This document shows, one piece after another, positions 6,949 to 15,489 of a stretch of 17,370 bases of DNA. Origin of the DNA: Actinomycetota bacterium (GTDB lineage Bacteria > Actinomycetota > Actinomycetes > Actinomycetales > Microbacteriaceae); NCBI GenBank assembly GCA_016870695.1, contig VGAV01000011.1:1-17370 (forward strand). The letters run 5' to 3'. Position numbers and translations under genes: made by a program. The stretch's first letter is position 1, and each line of letters begins with the position of its first letter. The notes beneath the pieces were generated by a model. The model was not told where the DNA came from, searched no databases, and saw only the letters and a list, made by a program, of their open reading frames with translations.

Positions 6949-9630
6949 TCAGCGGCAGGTCGCCGCCGCGTACGGCGCCTTCACCGTGGCGGTCGCTGCG
7001 TTGCCCGTGGCCGTCACCGTCGCCTCGCCGGCCGCGACCGTGGCGCTGCGTGCCGTGAACGAGACGCTCGTGGTCTTCCCGGCGGCCACTGACGCGACCG
7101 ACTTCGTGCCGTGAGCCGACTCGACCTTCAGGGCGACGGCCGTCGTGCCGCCGTTGACGACGCGCGTCAGCACGGTCACCTTGCCCGCGACGCAGCGGGT
7201 CTCCGCCGTCGCGGTGACGTTCAGGGCCGGGGCGGTGACGACGACGTCCGCCGTCACGGTCAGGGCGGTGGAGCTGAACAGGCGCCGGTCCGCCGCGTCG
7301 TAGGCCGTCGACCCGTTCGCGCCCGCCCACTGGTTCAGGTTCGCGCCGATGGTGCGGACCGTCCCGGTCACGGGGTAGCTGCCCGGCCGGCTGGTGTCGA
7401 CGCCGGAGAGGTTCCACGTCACCGGCTGCGCGGCCGTCCCGCGGCCGTAGGCCAGCGTGACCTGCGCCTCGCGCGGCAGCGCGCTCGTGACGGCCTGCGC
7501 GTCCGCGCCCTGCGCCACGGCGGCGTCGCCGAGGTCCTTCGCGACGACGCTCGCGGCATCCGTTTTCCGGATCCCGTCGTACTGCCCGAACGTCAGCGGG
7601 ACGATCCCGCCGTGCTTGGTGCTCGGGGCCATCGAGAAGGTGTCCGACGTCAGGGTCGTCCAGCCGGCGTCGAGGTCGGTCGTCTGCATCGGGCGGTACC
7701 CCGTGGACGGGATGACGTCGACGTAGAGGTACCACGCGTCCTCGCCGTGGCGCTGGAAGACCGCGGGGCCCTCCACACCGCCGGCGTTGCCGCCGGCCCA
7801 CGAGGCGCCGATCCGCTCCTGCACGGTGATCCAGCGGGTTCCCGGCTTCCACCAGTCGGCGGCGGTGGTCGACTCCATGTAGATGCCGCGACCGAAGGCG
7901 TTGTCCTTCGTCACTCGGTAGGTCTTCCCGTCGTTCTGGATGACCGTCGTGTCGATGGCATCCCCGCCGGTGTCGATCATGACGCCGCCGTACCGGTAGC
8001 TCTGCTGCGTGAAGTCGGTGGTCGCGCCCCAGAGCACGCGGGAGTACGAGGGTCCCGTGTGGGCGGCGTCGGGGTAGACCGTCGACGACCAGTAGAGGAC
8101 GAACGCGCCGCTGCCGTCGGCGTTGTAGCCGGGCACCCAGGTCGCCTCCGGCGCCCACGCCATGCCCAGCTCGGCGACGTCGGTGCCCGCCGGCGACTGC
8201 GCGACGTCGAACTGCCGCAGGTCGCTCCAGGTGACGAGGTCCTTCGACTCCCAGACGTTCAGCTTCGTGCTGCCCTGCGAGGACCAGTAGCACCAGTCCG
8301 TGCAGCCGCTGCGACCGCGGTCGCCGCCGAACACGCGCAGGTCGGTCGCGATGATGTAGTACGTCTTCGTCTCGGGGTTGTAGGTCAGGTAGGGGTCGCG
8401 GACGCCGGTGGTGCCGAGCTGCGACGCGAGGATCGGCTCGCCGCCGTTGAGCGGGTCCCACACCTCGGGGTCGTCGCCGCGCGAGACGTCCAGGTAGATC
8501 TTCTCGGCGTAGCCGTCGGCGTCCTCGATGAAGTGGACCATCGCGTAGCCGAAGGCGTCGGTGGCCGCCCGGGTGGGCTGCACCGTCACGGGCACGGACC
8601 GCGTCGCCGCGACTCCGCGCACCGTCGCGGTGGCGGTGAGCGTGGCGGAGCGGGGGGCACTGCCCGCCGCGGGCAGCTGCGTCGTGACCGTCCGGCCGTC
8701 GGCGGCGACCGTGATCGCCGGGTCGGTGGAGGTCCAGCTGACGCGGCCGCCGGAGGTCGGCAGCGTGGTGACGCTCTCGTCGATGGTGACGGGAGCGACG
8801 GCGTCCACGACGGCCTGGGCGGCGCCGCGGTGCGCGTCCGCATGGATCGCGGCGTCCGCGTCGGACACCCCGGCGACCTCGGCGGAGCTCAACGCCCGGT
8901 CGTACACGCGGAACGTCGCCACCTCGCCCTTGTACATCGGGTCGGGGTAGGGCGCGCGTCCGATCGCGTTGAGGGTCTGGTCGGTGATGTCGGCCGGCGA
9001 GAGGGAGGTCGGGGTGGATGCCACCTGCGCACCGTCGACGTAGAAGGTGATCCGTCCCGCGGCCCCGTCGATGACCGAGGTGAGGCTGTACCACCTATCG
9101 GCTGTGAGGGGCGAGCCGGAGCGCGCGTTCACCTCGCCGCCGCCGCCGTTCGTCGTGATGACGGTGCGGGGGTTGTCCCGGACCGACGAGAAGTACGACC
9201 GGGTCGGCGCGTCGCTGCCGATGTTCCAGAGGAAGTTCCAGTTGTTCTTCATCGACGCGTCGAGCTTGGTCTCGATCGTGATCGTGGCCGACCGGGCGCC
9301 GGAGAGGACGTTGTCGGGCAGGCGGACCCAGCTGGCGGTCGGGCTGGTCTTCGCGCCTCCCGTGAACACCAGCGACGAGCCGGTCCACAGGGCGTCCGTC
9401 CCGTTCACGACCGTGGCCGCGCCCAGCGCGGTGGGGGCGCTGTTCGTGACGGACGCGCCGGCGGTCTCGTCGAACAGGTACTCGGCGCGCAGGCCGGACG
9501 AGGGGATGGATGCCGCCGCGACCGCCGGAGCGACGGGCACCAGGCCCGCGGCGATCAGGGCCGTGCCGACGGCGGTGGTCAACAGGGTGCGGAACCGGCG
9601 GCGCGTCGAGGGCGTCGGGGGTGCGGTCAT
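6949..9630 (-). CDS. Secreted multidomain GH43 glycosidase B
   Basis: An 893-residue exported protein. The ATG follows AAGGAG at good spacing and opens a signal peptide (RRRFR, hydrophobic core, cleavage near AVAA/ASIP, residue ~39). Domains: LamG-like (~40-255), one Ig-like (~262-350, WTSTDP), GH43 propeller (~357-690), Big_4-like (~690-800), C-terminal domain 803-893 (RCVAGK to final TCR). Likely catalytic residues are D412 (GVRDP), D560 (AIDTTV) and E620 (VEGPAV), with WAPEA between. A SGCTDWCYWSS loop (two cysteines) in the propeller may form a disulfide near the active site. Its LamG half is close to that of gene C (both have FLWNIG and TIGRAP/AIGRAP blocks), pointing to duplication. It is divergent from gene C and shares its control region. 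Probably an extracellular arabinofuranosidase- or xylosidase-type enzyme; substrate unproven. Confidence 0.9.
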   Translation of the reverse strand: MTAPPTPSTRRRFRTLLTTAVGTALIAAGLVPVAPAVAAASIPSSGLRAEYLFDETAGASVTNSAPTALGAATVVNGTDALWTGSSLVFTGGAKTSPTASWVRLPDNVLSGARSATITIETKLDASMKNNWNFLWNIGSDAPTRSYFSSVRDNPRTVITTNGGGGEVNARSGSPLTADRWYSLTSVIDGAAGRITFYVDGAQVASTPTSLSPADITDQTLNAIGRAPYPDPMYKGEVATFRVYDRALSSAEVAGVSDADAAIHADAHRGAAQAVVDAVAPVTIDESVTTLPTSGGRVSWTSTDPAITVAADGRTVTTQLPAAGSAPRSATLTATATVRGVAATRSVPVTVQPTRAATDAFGYAMVHFIEDADGYAEKIYLDVSRGDDPEVWDPLNGGEPILASQLGTTGVRDPYLTYNPETKTYYIIATDLRVFGGDRGRSGCTDWCYWSSQGSTKLNVWESKDLVTWSDLRQFDVAQSPAGTDVAELGMAWAPEATWVPGYNADGSGAFVLYWSSTVYPDAAHTGPSYSRVLWGATTDFTQQSYRYGGVMIDTGGDAIDTTVIQNDGKTYRVTKDNAFGRGIYMESTTAADWWKPGTRWITVQERIGASWAGGNAGGVEGPAVFQRHGEDAWYLYVDVIPSTGYRPMQTTDLDAGWTTLTSDTFSMAPSTKHGGIVPLTFGQYDGIRKTDAASVVAKDLGDAAVAQGADAQAVTSALPREAQVTLAYGRGTAAQPVTWNLSGVDTSRPGSYPVTGTVRTIGANLNQWAGANGSTAYDAADRRLFSSTALTVTADVVVTAPALNVTATAETRCVAGKVTVLTRVVNGGTTAVALKVESAHGTKSVASVAAGKTTSVSFTARSATVAAGEATVTATGNAATATVKAPYAAATCR

Positions 9631-9684
9631 CGTTCCAGCTCCTTCGCATGGACGATCGACCCGGAAGGGGTCGGGATCGTCGTG

Positions 9685-9700
9685 ATGTTACCGCTCACTT
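9685..9700. promoter_or_regulatory. LacI-type operator, gene B side
   Basis: ATGTTACCGCTCACTT matches the palindrome at 9763-9778 at 13 of 16 positions. The arm next to gene B is degenerate. It overlaps the -10 of the gene B promoter, and its centre lies 78 bases from the second site, which would allow joint binding or looping. Confidence 0.55.
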
Positions 9701-9714
9701 CCGACGGTGCACAA
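9685..9714 (-). promoter_or_regulatory. Promoter of GH43 gene B
   Basis: On the minus strand TTGTGC (-35, 9714-9709) and TAACAT (-10, 9690-9685) lie 18 bases apart. The -10 is part of the operator half-site. Transcription would start near 9678, giving a leader of about 48 bases with AAGGAG before the ATG. Confidence 0.5.
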
Positions 9715-9748
9715 GCGTTCCTGCGCCGCGGCAGGCGCCCGGGGGCTC

Positions 9749-9778
9749 TGGACACCTTCGTCATGTTGCCGCTAACAT
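9749..9778 (+). promoter_or_regulatory. Promoter of GH43 gene C
   Basis: TGGACA (-35, 9749-9754) and TAACAT (-10, 9773-9778) lie 18 bases apart. The -10 coincides with the right arm of the operator at 9763-9778, mirroring the arrangement for gene B. The leader would be about 80 bases. Confidence 0.5.
9763..9778. promoter_or_regulatory. LacI-type operator, gene C side
   Basis: ATGTT-GCCGCT-AACAT has perfect 5-base arms. It belongs to the same site family as 3286-3303 and 9685-9700 (shared core TGTT-R-CCG). It covers the -10 of gene C, so binding should block transcription. Confidence 0.65.
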
Positions 9779-9865
9779 CACGACCACCGCGGATCCCCCG
9801 GTCCGGTCGCTCGGCCGGCGCCAGGGAGGGATCACGCGGGCGAACCGAGCAAAGGAGCCGGATTC

Positions 9866-12800
9866 ATGCGAACTCGACGACGCCTCGCCCTGCTGACCGC
9901 CTGGGCGGTCGGAGCGGCGACGTTGGTGGCAGCCCCGGGAGCGGCGTCGGCCGCCGTCCCGGACGACGGGCTGGTCGCCGCCTACGCCTTCACGCAGACG
10001 TCGGGGGCCAGCGTTCCCAACACCGCCCCCGGGTCGTCCTTCGGGCCGGCGACCGTGCGCAACGTGCAGTCCACGGACTGGACGGGCACCGGCCTCACCT
10101 TGCGCGGTGGGGCGAAGACCTCCACCGGCAACTGGGTCGAGCTCCCCGACGGCCTCCTCGCGGGGGAGCGGTCGGCGAGCGTCGTCGCCGAGGTCAAGGC
10201 GTCGTCGGCGATGCTCAACGGGTTCCACTTCCTCTGGAACATCGGCAACGAGTCGGCGGCGACCGAGTACTTCTTCGCCTCCCTCAACTGCGCCTCCGGG
10301 CGCTCGCCGCTGGTCGGCGTGAAGTCCGCCGGCGTCGAGCGGCTCGTCCCCTCCGGCTCCTGCGGCGTGACCGCGGACCAGTGGGTCAACGTCGCCTCGA
10401 TCGTCGACGGGTCCACCGGCCGCGCCTCGCTGTACATCGACGGCGTCCGCGTCGCCGACGGGGCGATCGACCGCACCCCGGCCGACGTCGTCGACCAGTC
10501 GCTCAACACCATCGGTCGCGCCCCCTGGCCCGACCCGCTGTTCCAGGGCTCCGTCTCGGCCTTCCGCGTCTACGACCGCGCGCTCACCGGCGGCGAGGTC
10601 GCGGCCGGGGCGGAGGCGGACGCGCAGACGCACGCCGCCGAACTGCAGGCCCGCGCCCGCGCCGTGCTCGACGGTCTCGCTCTCGCGGACCGCACCACCT
10701 CGACCGACATCGACCTGCCCACCGCGGGCGGTCGCGTCACCTGGACCTCGAGCGACCCCGGTCTCGTCGCCGCCGACGGCACCGTCAACGCCCCCGTGGC
10801 GGGGCAGCCCGCCGCGTCGGCCCGCCTGACGGCCACCGCGAGCATCCGCGGCGTCTCGGCGACGCAGACGATCACGGTGACCGTCACCCCCTCGACCGAG
10901 ACGGCGGACCAGCGTGCGGCGCGGCTGGCCGAGCGCTTCGTCATCCCCTCCGTGCTCGAGGCGGGCACCGCCCTGCCGGCCGCCCCCACGGGAGCCACCG
11001 TCGCGGTGACCCGTACCGACGGCGGCATCGTCGTCCGCGACGGCACCGTCTCAGGCGCGGACGGCTCGATCACCGTCCGGATCACGGACGCGTCCACGGG
11101 CGCGACCGCCGACCGGACGTTCGCCATCACCGTGCTGCCGGCCGACGCGACCGCACAGCTGCTCGCCTACAACCGCGTGCCGACCCGCGTCGAGGAGGCC
11201 AACAACGCCGACGTCGCCCTGAGCATGCACCTCGCCGTGTCGGATGCCGACGGGTGGGAGCCGCTGAACGAGAACTACGGCATCTTCTTCCCCAAGACGG
11301 CGGTGCCCGTGCCGGCCAACGGCCCGCGCGAGGGCGACATCCGCAGCCTGCGGGACCCGCACCTGTTCACCCTCGAGGACGGCGGATACGGCATCGTCGC
11401 GACCCGCACGGCCCGCGGAGGCGGAACCGACGGCACGCAGACCTCGAGCGTCCTGTTCGTCCGCAGCGCGGACCTGCGGACCTACGACGAGGTCGGGATG
11501 GTGAACGTCGGCGTCACGAGCGGCGTCAACGACCCGGCGGCCGTCTACGACGCGGCATCCGACCGCTACGTCGTCTCCTGGACCTCGGACGCCGGCGCCG
11601 CGATGTACACGTCGTTCGCCGATCTGGCGGACGGCGCGACCCGCGGTGACGTGCGACGCGGCGTCGTGTCGGCGACCGCAGGAGCGGACGGCGCGGGCGT
11701 GCCGGACTTCGACTCGGGCAACACCGTGCCGGTCGACGCGAAGACCCTCGCCGCGCTCGAGGTGCGCTTCGGCCGCGTGGCGAACACCGGTGTCGCGGAC
11801 CTCGCCCCGGTGAAGGTCGCCCAGGACACGACCCTGGATGCCGCGGCCCTCCCCGCTCGAGCGGAGCTGTCCTACTCGGACGGGTCGACCGCGACGCGTG
11901 CCGTGCAGTGGGATGCCGCGTCCCTCTCGGCCGTGGACACCACCACGCCCGGCGTGTACGAGGTCACCGGCTCGGTGAAGCAGACGGAGTACGCGACCCC
12001 GTTCGCGGACGAGCGCGCCGACCCCTCGGTGTTCCGGTACGACTGGAACGGCCGGCAGAAGTTCCTCATGATCGCCACCGAGGACATCTACGGCGGCAAC
12101 ATCGACCCGCAGGGCGGCGCCCACATGCCGATCCGCGTCGCCGACTCGATCGGCGACCTGTCCGACGAGGCGGTCCGCGCGGGCCGCAACGTCGAGGTGG
12201 ACCTCCTGCGCCGCGGGGACACCGACGCCGACGGCGGGGTCATGACCGGATGCTTCTGGGCGCCCGAGTACCACGTCATCGGCGGCAAGCTCTCGATCCT
12301 GTTCATGCCCTGCTACAACGGCGCGAACGGGCGGCCGGACATGTTCACGGGCCAGGCGAGCATCATCCAGCTGAAGAAGGACGCGCAGGGTCGCGACCTC
12401 GATCCGGCCGTCCCGGCCAACTGGACCAAGGCCCAGAAGGTGCTGCGGTCCGGGGGCGGCATCCTGAACCCCGTCCAGACCATCTCGCTGGACATGACCT
12501 ACTTCCAGGACTCGGGCCAGTCGTACTACGTGTGGCAGCAGCTCGGAGCGCTCTTCATCGCGCGCATGGACCCCGCGAACCCGACGCGGCTCACGTCGGA
12601 GCCGGTGCGCATCCTCGCTCCGGAGTACGCGTGGGACAACGTCATCGCCGAGGGGCCGAACGTCTACGCGAAGGACGGGATGCTGAACATGATCTACTCC
12701 GGCTCGACGGTGGGAGACACCTACACGACCGGGCTCGCGACCGCGAAGGCCGGCGCGAAGGTCGACCTGACCTCGCCCGCCGCGTGGACGAAGCTGAACT

Positions 12801-13354
12801 ACCCCATTCAGAAGTCGGGGCTGTTCAACGGTGCGTGGCAGCTCGGCACCGGTCACGGCATGTGGTCGCAGGACGAGGACGATAACCTGCTCTACGTCTT
12901 CCACGCCCGCACCGACAACAACGGCCTGAGCGGCCGTGACATGTTCGTCCGCCGCGTCCACTTCGCCGCCGACGGTCTGCCGATCTTCGACATGGAGCAG
13001 GACGAGGAGGTGGCACCCGACAACCGCCGCGTGACGACGACGGTCGAGGTGGTCGCGGCCCCGCGCCTGGACGTCTCGGGGACGGCCGCCGCCCGCTGCG
13101 TGGCCGGCAAGGTCACCCAGGTCGTCACGGTGCGCAACGCGGCGACGTTCCCGGTGACGGTGACGGCGCAGGGCCCGTTCGGGTCGAAGGCGTTCGGGTC
13201 CCTGTCGGCGGGCAAGACCGCGTCGGCGGCGTTCGCCTCCCGTCAGGTCACCATCCCCGCCGGCACGGTGACGCTGACCGCCAGCGCGACCGTCGACGGC
13301 AAGAAGGTGGTCGAGACGGTGCCGCTGGACTACCCGTCGGCCAGCTGCCGCTGA
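9866..13354 (+). CDS. Secreted two-propeller GH43 protein C
   Basis: A 1162-residue exported protein. The ATG follows AAAGGAG and opens a signal peptide (MRTRRR, cleavage near residue 30, AASA). Domains: LamG-like (~31-250), Ig-like (~255-345, WTSSDP), a second Ig-like stretch (~355-430), a short GH43-like propeller fragment (~433-610), a Big_4-like domain (~625-710), a full GH43 propeller (~717-1050) and the C-terminal domain (1068-1162, RCVAGK to final SCR). In the full propeller the likely catalytic residues are D719 (ADPSVF), D876 (ISLDMTYF) and E929 (AEGPNV), with WAPEY and LGTGHGMWSQDED. The fragment keeps SLRDPH (D497) and NDPAAVY but has no EGP-type general acid and is about half length. 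It is divergent from gene B. Probably an extracellular arabinan- or arabinoxylan-type hydrolase; substrate unknown. Confidence 0.9.
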   Translation: MRTRRRLALLTAWAVGAATLVAAPGAASAAVPDDGLVAAYAFTQTSGASVPNTAPGSSFGPATVRNVQSTDWTGTGLTLRGGAKTSTGNWVELPDGLLAGERSASVVAEVKASSAMLNGFHFLWNIGNESAATEYFFASLNCASGRSPLVGVKSAGVERLVPSGSCGVTADQWVNVASIVDGSTGRASLYIDGVRVADGAIDRTPADVVDQSLNTIGRAPWPDPLFQGSVSAFRVYDRALTGGEVAAGAEADAQTHAAELQARARAVLDGLALADRTTSTDIDLPTAGGRVTWTSSDPGLVAADGTVNAPVAGQPAASARLTATASIRGVSATQTITVTVTPSTETADQRAARLAERFVIPSVLEAGTALPAAPTGATVAVTRTDGGIVVRDGTVSGADGSITVRITDASTGATADRTFAITVLPADATAQLLAYNRVPTRVEEANNADVALSMHLAVSDADGWEPLNENYGIFFPKTAVPVPANGPREGDIRSLRDPHLFTLEDGGYGIVATRTARGGGTDGTQTSSVLFVRSADLRTYDEVGMVNVGVTSGVNDPAAVYDAASDRYVVSWTSDAGAAMYTSFADLADGATRGDVRRGVVSATAGADGAGVPDFDSGNTVPVDAKTLAALEVRFGRVANTGVADLAPVKVAQDTTLDAAALPARAELSYSDGSTATRAVQWDAASLSAVDTTTPGVYEVTGSVKQTEYATPFADERADPSVFRYDWNGRQKFLMIATEDIYGGNIDPQGGAHMPIRVADSIGDLSDEAVRAGRNVEVDLLRRGDTDADGGVMTGCFWAPEYHVIGGKLSILFMPCYNGANGRPDMFTGQASIIQLKKDAQGRDLDPAVPANWTKAQKVLRSGGGILNPVQTISLDMTYFQDSGQSYYVWQQLGALFIARMDPANPTRLTSEPVRILAPEYAWDNVIAEGPNVYAKDGMLNMIYSGSTVGDTYTTGLATAKAGAKVDLTSPAAWTKLNYPIQKSGLFNGAWQLGTGHGMWSQDEDDNLLYVFHARTDNNGLSGRDMFVRRVHFAADGLPIFDMEQDEEVAPDNRRVTTTVEVVAAPRLDVSGTAAARCVAGKVTQVVTVRNAATFPVTVTAQGPFGSKAFGSLSAGKTASAAFASRQVTIPAGTVTLTASATVDGKKVVETVPLDYPSASCR

Positions 13355-13367
13355 CCCGGATCAGACG

Positions 13368-13401
13368 GTCGTGCCCGGGCGCTCCTCCGCCCGGGCACGA
13401 C
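13368..13401. terminator. Bidirectional terminator hairpin
   Basis: GTCGTGCCCGGGCG and CGCCCGGGCACGAC pair perfectly over 14 bases around a 6-base loop. It lies between the converging stop codons of GH43 gene C and the ABC permease gene, and probably serves both strands. No T-run is present. Confidence 0.8.
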
Positions 13402-13432
13402 TCCGTCTCGGGAGTGCGTCGCCGGGAAGCGG

Positions 13433-14251
13433 TCAGTTGACGTCGCGGCGCCAGGTGGAGAGCTGTCCCACGAGCAGCAGCACCACGGCGTAGCCGAGCA
13501 GGACGAGACCACCCACCCACCAGGCGGGCTGCTCGCCGCCGGTGGCCGACATGGCGGTGAAGATCGTCTGACCGACGAGGGCGTCGCTGGCGGCGCTCGG
13601 CAGCCAGCGGGTCACCTGGTCGATGCCGTCGACGAACCCCGCGACCGTGCGCGCGATCGGCTCGACGAACAGCGTCACGGCCAGCACGATGACGATGGCG
13701 GCGACCTGGTTGCGCACCGCGGTGCCGACGCCGATGCCGACGAGCACCCACAGCACGTACGCCAGCAGCATGCGGGCGAACAAGGCCCAGGTGTCGGCGG
13801 AGCCGAGGGCGGTGTCGACGCCGAACGCGGCCAGCGACCCGGCGCCGGCGCCCACGGCGGCGGCGATGCCGATCGCGCCGTAGAGGAGGCCGAGCAGGAT
13901 GCCGACGGCGAACTTCGCCCCGAGCACGAGCCCCCGGCGCGGCACCGCGAGGAAGGTCGCCGTGAGCGTCTTGTGCCGGAACTCGGCCGTCACCATCAGC
14001 GTGCCGATGAGCAGCGGGAAGACGTAGCCGACGGACGTCGCGGTGCTGTAGACCAGCGCGGCGAGCCCGTCGATGGGGATCGGCGGGCCGGACGACCCGG
14101 GCAGACGCCCGGTGGAGACGCCCGCGAAGGTCAGCCCGAGGAGCGCCGTCGTGAACCCGACGTACAGCACCAGGATGAGCGCGAGCACCCACCACAGGGA
14201 GGTGGTGAACTGCTTCGTCAGCTCGGACCGGCTGGCGGCGACCAGGCTCAT
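13433..14251 (-). CDS. ABC-2-type transporter permease
   Basis: A 272-residue membrane protein. Five to six hydrophobic segments are visible: WWVLALILVLYVGFTTALLG; STATSVGYVFPLLIGTLMVT; FAVGILLGLLYGAIGIAAAV; LLAYVLWVLVGIGVGTAV; VAAIVIVLAVTLFVEPIA; WWVGGLVLLGYAVVLLLVGQ. A cytoplasmic EFRHKTLTATFL block after the second segment is typical of ABC-2 permeases, whose genes sit beside an ATPase gene and export lipids, peptides or drugs or serve immunity. The ATG at 14251 overlaps the stop of the ATPase gene as ATGA, and GAGGAG precedes it inside that gene, so the two are made together. The substrate cannot be inferred. The gene ends at the shared terminator hairpin. Confidence 0.9.
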   Translation of the reverse strand: MSLVAASRSELTKQFTTSLWWVLALILVLYVGFTTALLGLTFAGVSTGRLPGSSGPPIPIDGLAALVYSTATSVGYVFPLLIGTLMVTAEFRHKTLTATFLAVPRRGLVLGAKFAVGILLGLLYGAIGIAAAVGAGAGSLAAFGVDTALGSADTWALFARMLLAYVLWVLVGIGVGTAVRNQVAAIVIVLAVTLFVEPIARTVAGFVDGIDQVTRWLPSAASDALVGQTIFTAMSATGGEQPAWWVGGLVLLGYAVVLLLVGQLSTWRRDVN

Positions 14252-15309
14252 CGCTGCTCCTCGGAGGCGGGGGTGGGAGGGGTCTCGACGGTTGCCGCGT
14301 CGGGGGCGGCCCAGTCCGCGCGCGCCGGGGCGACGTCGGGCGCGGTCGCCTCGGGAGCGGCTGCGTCTTCCGCGGGAGCGGCGACCGGACCGTCGCCCGC
14401 GGCACTGGGGTGCACGCGTGCGCCGCTGACGAGGTCGAGGAAGATCTCCTCGAGGCTCGCGCCCTTGCGCTGCAGGGACGACAGGGCGATGCCCGCGCCG
14501 GCGGCGAGGGCGCCGAGCTCGGCGGGCTCGGAGTGCCGGACGGTGACGCCGTTGCGGAGGACCTGGTAGCCGATGCCGCGCTCGTCGAGCAGGTGCAGCA
14601 GGGCGTCCCGATCCGGGGCGTCCACGATGGTGGCGTACTCGTCCGGGTCGGCGAGGGCGTCGATGTCGCCCTGGAAGACGAGGCGCCCGGCGGAGATGAT
14701 GAGCAGCGCGTCGACCGTCTGCTGCACCTCGGCGAGGAGGTGCGACGACACGAGGACGGTGCGGCCCTCGTCGGCGAGGGAGCGCAGCAGCGAGCGCATC
14801 CACCGGATGCCCTCGGGGTCCAGGCCGTTCGTCGGCTCGTCGAGCACGAGGACGCCCGGGTCGCCGAGCAGGGCGGCGGCGAGCCCGAGCCGTTGCCTCA
14901 TGCCGAGCGAGAACCCGCCGATGCGGCGGCCGGCGACGTCGGCCAGGCCGACCAGCCCGAGCACCTCGTCGATGCGGCGCGAGGGGAGGCCCGCCGCCTG
15001 CGCGAGGATCGCGAGGTGGTTCGCGGCCGAACGGCCGGGGTGGAAGCTGGAGGCCTCGAGCGCCGCGCCGACCGTCTGGAGGGGGTGCTCCAGGTCGGCG
15101 TACGCGCGCCCGCCGATCGTGGCGGTGCCGGAGGTGGGACGGACCAGCCCCAGCAGCATCCGGAGCGACGTCGTCTTGCCCGCGCCGTTCGGACCGAGGA
15201 AGCCGGTCACCTGGCCCGGCGCGACCCGGGCGGTGAGGCCGTCCACGGCGGACACCGCGCCGAAGCGTTTGGTCAGCTCCGCGAACTGCAGAACCTGGCC
15301 GTCGGGCAT
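14248..15309 (-). CDS. ABC transporter ATPase with Ala/Pro/Glu-rich tail
   Basis: A 353-residue ATPase driving the permease encoded next to it. Walker A is GPNGAGKT (39-46), the signature is FSLGMRQR (133-140), Walker B is VLVLDEPT (153-160) and the switch histidine is H190 (VSSH). The region after ~200, with FQGDIDALADPDEYATIV and a C-terminal LEEIFLDLVSG, matches the export-type (CcmA/DrrA-like) ATPases. After LVSG (~300) comes a ~50-residue low-complexity tail rich in Ala, Pro, Glu and Asp, absent from typical members of ~300 residues. The start at 15309 follows AGAGGTG. A further upstream in-frame ATG near 15345 would add 12 residues with no domain support. It is divergent from the crotonase gene across 180 bases. 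Confidence 0.92.
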   Translation of the reverse strand: MPDGQVLQFAELTKRFGAVSAVDGLTARVAPGQVTGFLGPNGAGKTTSLRMLLGLVRPTSGTATIGGRAYADLEHPLQTVGAALEASSFHPGRSAANHLAILAQAAGLPSRRIDEVLGLVGLADVAGRRIGGFSLGMRQRLGLAAALLGDPGVLVLDEPTNGLDPEGIRWMRSLLRSLADEGRTVLVSSHLLAEVQQTVDALLIISAGRLVFQGDIDALADPDEYATIVDAPDRDALLHLLDERGIGYQVLRNGVTVRHSEPAELGALAAGAGIALSSLQRKGASLEEIFLDLVSGARVHPSAAGDGPVAAPAEDAAAPEATAPDVAPARADWAAPDAATVETPPTPASEEQR

Positions 15310-15476
15310 GCGGCACCTCTCGTCGGAAACGGGCGTTCTGTCCATCCTGGCCGATGGGAGGCCATTTCCACGAACGCCCGCACCGGCGGCATCCGATCCG
15401 CGCCGGCCCCCGTCACGCACGCATCGCCGGGGCGCGCGGCGCGGAGGTCGTCGCGGGGGCGGACGCGACGGGGAGG

Positions 15477-15482
15477 TAGCGT
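15477..15482 (+). promoter_or_regulatory. -10 element of crotonase gene, probably leaderless
   Basis: TAGCGT ends eight bases before GTG at 15490, the spacing expected when transcription starts on the start codon. An alternative GTG at 15481 overlaps the hexamer but lies four bases after GGGAGG, so a conventional ribosome-binding-site start is possible too. Confidence 0.4.
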
Positions 15483-15489
15483 GGCGGGC

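Noticed and set aside
6631..7092. Leu/Pro-rich plus-strand frame, and Gln/Arg-rich minus-strand frame, over the triplet tract
   Set aside because: Composition follows directly from the CTG/CCG repeat. There is no plausible start with a ribosome-binding site, and the frames run into the repeat element and the antisense of gene B.
7111..11649. A plus-strand open frame of about 1500 codons crossing the divergent GH43 promoter region
   Set aside because: It runs antisense to gene B, through the control region, and then out of frame through gene C. It is an effect of rare stop codons at high GC.
3404..13354. A bacteriocin, phage or defence island reading of the three large proteins
   Set aside because: Signal peptides, LamG/Ig modules and GH43 active-site motifs point to extracellular polysaccharide degradation. 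No integrase, toxin, nuclease or attachment site is seen between 3236 and 13432.
15310..15480. Extra small gene or RNA between the ABC ATPase and the crotonase
   Set aside because: The spacer is GC-rich with no start/ribosome-binding-site pair giving a convincing peptide and no tRNA-like or riboswitch-like fold; only promoter-like elements are visible.
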